Positions 63,080-64,000 of a DNA stretch of 64,000 bases are shown here, piece by piece. The notes beneath the pieces were generated by a model that saw only the letters and a list, made by a program, of their open reading frames with translations, had not been told where the DNA came from and did no database searches. Positions within the stretch are counted from its first letter, which is position 1. The number at the start of each line of letters is the position of its first letter. This DNA is from Desulfocurvus sp. (GTDB taxonomy: Bacteria; Desulfobacterota; Desulfovibrionia; Desulfovibrionales; Desulfovibrionaceae), in NCBI GenBank assembly GCA_020692325.1, contig JAIMKR010000001.1, positions 343,753-407,752 on the forward strand, in the 5' to 3' direction. Both the position numbers and the translations under genes were made by a program.

Positions 63080-64000
63080 TTACTCCAGGATCTGGGTGAC
63101 CACGCCGGCGCCAACGGTACGGCCGCCTTCGCGGATGGCGAAGCGCAGCCCCTGCTCCATGGCGATGGGGTGGATCATATCGACCAGGAAGGTCGCGTTG
63201 TCGCCGGGCATGACCATCTCGACGCCCTCTTCCAGGGTCACCACGCCGGTGATGTCGGTGGTGCGGAAGTAGAACTGCGGGCGGTAGCCGGAGAAGAACG
63301 GGGTGTGACGGCCGCCCTCGTCCTTGGAGAGGACGTACACCTCGGCCTTGAACTTCTTGTGCGGGGTGATGATCTTGGGCTTGGCCAGAACCTGGCCGCG
63401 CTCCACGTCCTCACGCTTGATGCCGCGCAGCAGGACGCCCACATTGTCGCCCGCCTGGCCCTGGTCGAGAATCTTGCGGAACATCTCGACGCCGGTGCAG
63501 GTGCTCTTCATGGTGTCTTTGATGCCCACGATCTCGACCTCGTCACCCACGGTGATGACGCCGCGCTCGACACGCCCGGTCACGACGGTGCCGCGGCCGG
63601 AGATGGAGAACACGTCCTCGATGGGCATGAGGAAGGGCTTGTCGATGTCGCGCTTGGGCTCGGGAATATAGGTATCGCAGGCGTGGAGAAGCTCGAGGAT
63701 GCACTTGCATTCCTCGCTCTTCGGATCATCGCTCTCCAGGGCCTTCAGGGCGGAACCCTTGATGATCGGGACGTCGTCGCCGGGGAAGCCGTACTTGGTG
63801 AGCAGCTCACGAACTTCGAGCTCGACGAGCTCGAGCAGCTCGGCGTCGTCGACCATGTCGCACTTGTTCAGGAAGACAACCATATAGGGCACGCCAACCT
63901 GACGGGCGAGCAGAATGTGCTCACGGGTCTGGGGCATGGGGCCGTCGGTGGCGGCCACGACCAGGATGGCGCCGTCCATCTGCGCCGCGCCGGTGATCAT
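63080..64000 (-). CDS. tuf: Elongation factor Tu (N-terminal part outside the window)
   Basis: The visible 307 codons run from just after the G3 region ([20 protein letters not shown]) through G4 NKCDMVDD, G5 GSALKALE and domains II-III to [10 protein letters not shown]. The first about 90 residues lie beyond base 64000. It carries ternary complexes to the ribosome and heads the supercluster seen here. Confidence 0.98.
   Translation of the reverse strand: MITGAAQMDGAILVVAATDGPMPQTREHILLARQVGVPYMVVFLNKCDMVDDAELLELVELEVRELLTKYGFPGDDVPIIKGSALKALESDDPKSEECKCILELLHACDTYIPEPKRDIDKPFLMPIEDVFSISGRGTVVTGRVERGVITVGDEVEIVGIKDTMKSTCTGVEMFRKILDQGQAGDNVGVLLRGIKREDVERGQVLAKPKIITPHKKFKAEVYVLSKDEGGRHTPFFSGYRPQFYFRTTDITGVVTLEEGVEMVMPGDNATFLVDMIHPIAMEQGLRFAIREGGRTVGAGVVTQILE

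Overview
The window looks like a high-GC Desulfovibrionales-type sulfate reducer (Desulfovibrio and relatives). I infer this from four things: a shikimate pathway entered through the archaeal-type enzymes ADH synthase and dehydroquinate synthase II, fused to a complete trp operon; menaquinone synthesis by the futalosine route; a LysR regulator of the selenium-metabolism-associated kind; and the gene order of the ribosomal supercluster. No genus can be named from the sequence alone.

Layout. 1-4.1 kb: 5' end of a Tat-exported protein, a Kef-type antiporter and a SulP anion transporter, all on the minus strand. 4.5-6.15 kb: trpB2 behind its own Trp leader peptide and attenuator. 6.3-9.5 kb (mostly plus): isocitrate dehydrogenase, an HPt-like protein (minus) and DNA polymerase IV. 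9.5-21.45 kb (minus): one long operon, in transcription order aromatic leader peptide - ADH synthase - DHQ synthase II - pheA - aroA - tyrA - internal attenuator - trpE-trpG-trpD-trpC-trpF-trpB-trpA. 21.6-23.4 kb: an EAL phosphodiesterase, a chemotaxis-receptor remnant and palindrome-rich intergenic DNA. 23.4-27.1 kb (minus): a six-gene uncharacterised module with a DUF2589 protein, a DUF2589-like protein, a signal-peptide protein, two unknowns and a peptidoglycan-binding lytic-type protein. 27.7-32.4 kb: menaquinone genes mqnD (minus), and tetR, a fused mqnE-mqnC and mqnA (plus), with two tandem palindromic operators between mqnD and tetR. 32.4-33.3 kb: the LysR regulator. 33.4-64 kb (minus): in transcription order tuf-rpmG-tRNA-Trp-secE-nusG-rplK-rplA-rplJ-rplL-rpoB-rpoC-rpsL-rpsG-fusA, then the S10, spc and alpha clusters to rplQ.

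The most interesting result is in the control of aromatic amino acid synthesis. I see three separate attenuators. (1) trpB2 follows a 20-residue leader with a W..WW Trp cluster and a terminator hairpin. (2) The aro-trp operon follows a 31-residue leader whose core contains Phe, Tyr and Trp codons, then an antiterminator/terminator pair. (3) Between tyrA and trpE there is a second antiterminator/terminator pair, and tyrA itself ends in three consecutive Trp codons five codons before its stop. The tail of a biosynthetic enzyme therefore appears to serve as the Trp-sensing leader peptide for the trp half of the operon. This would let Phe/Tyr/Trp supply set entry into the pathway while Trp alone sets the trp branch. 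In both free-standing leaders the start codon sits where the transcription start of a TTGACA-N17 promoter is predicted, so the leader peptides may be translated from leaderless RNA.

Limits: nothing was searched or folded by computer. Domain calls come from reading motifs. Promoters and RNA pairings are read by eye.
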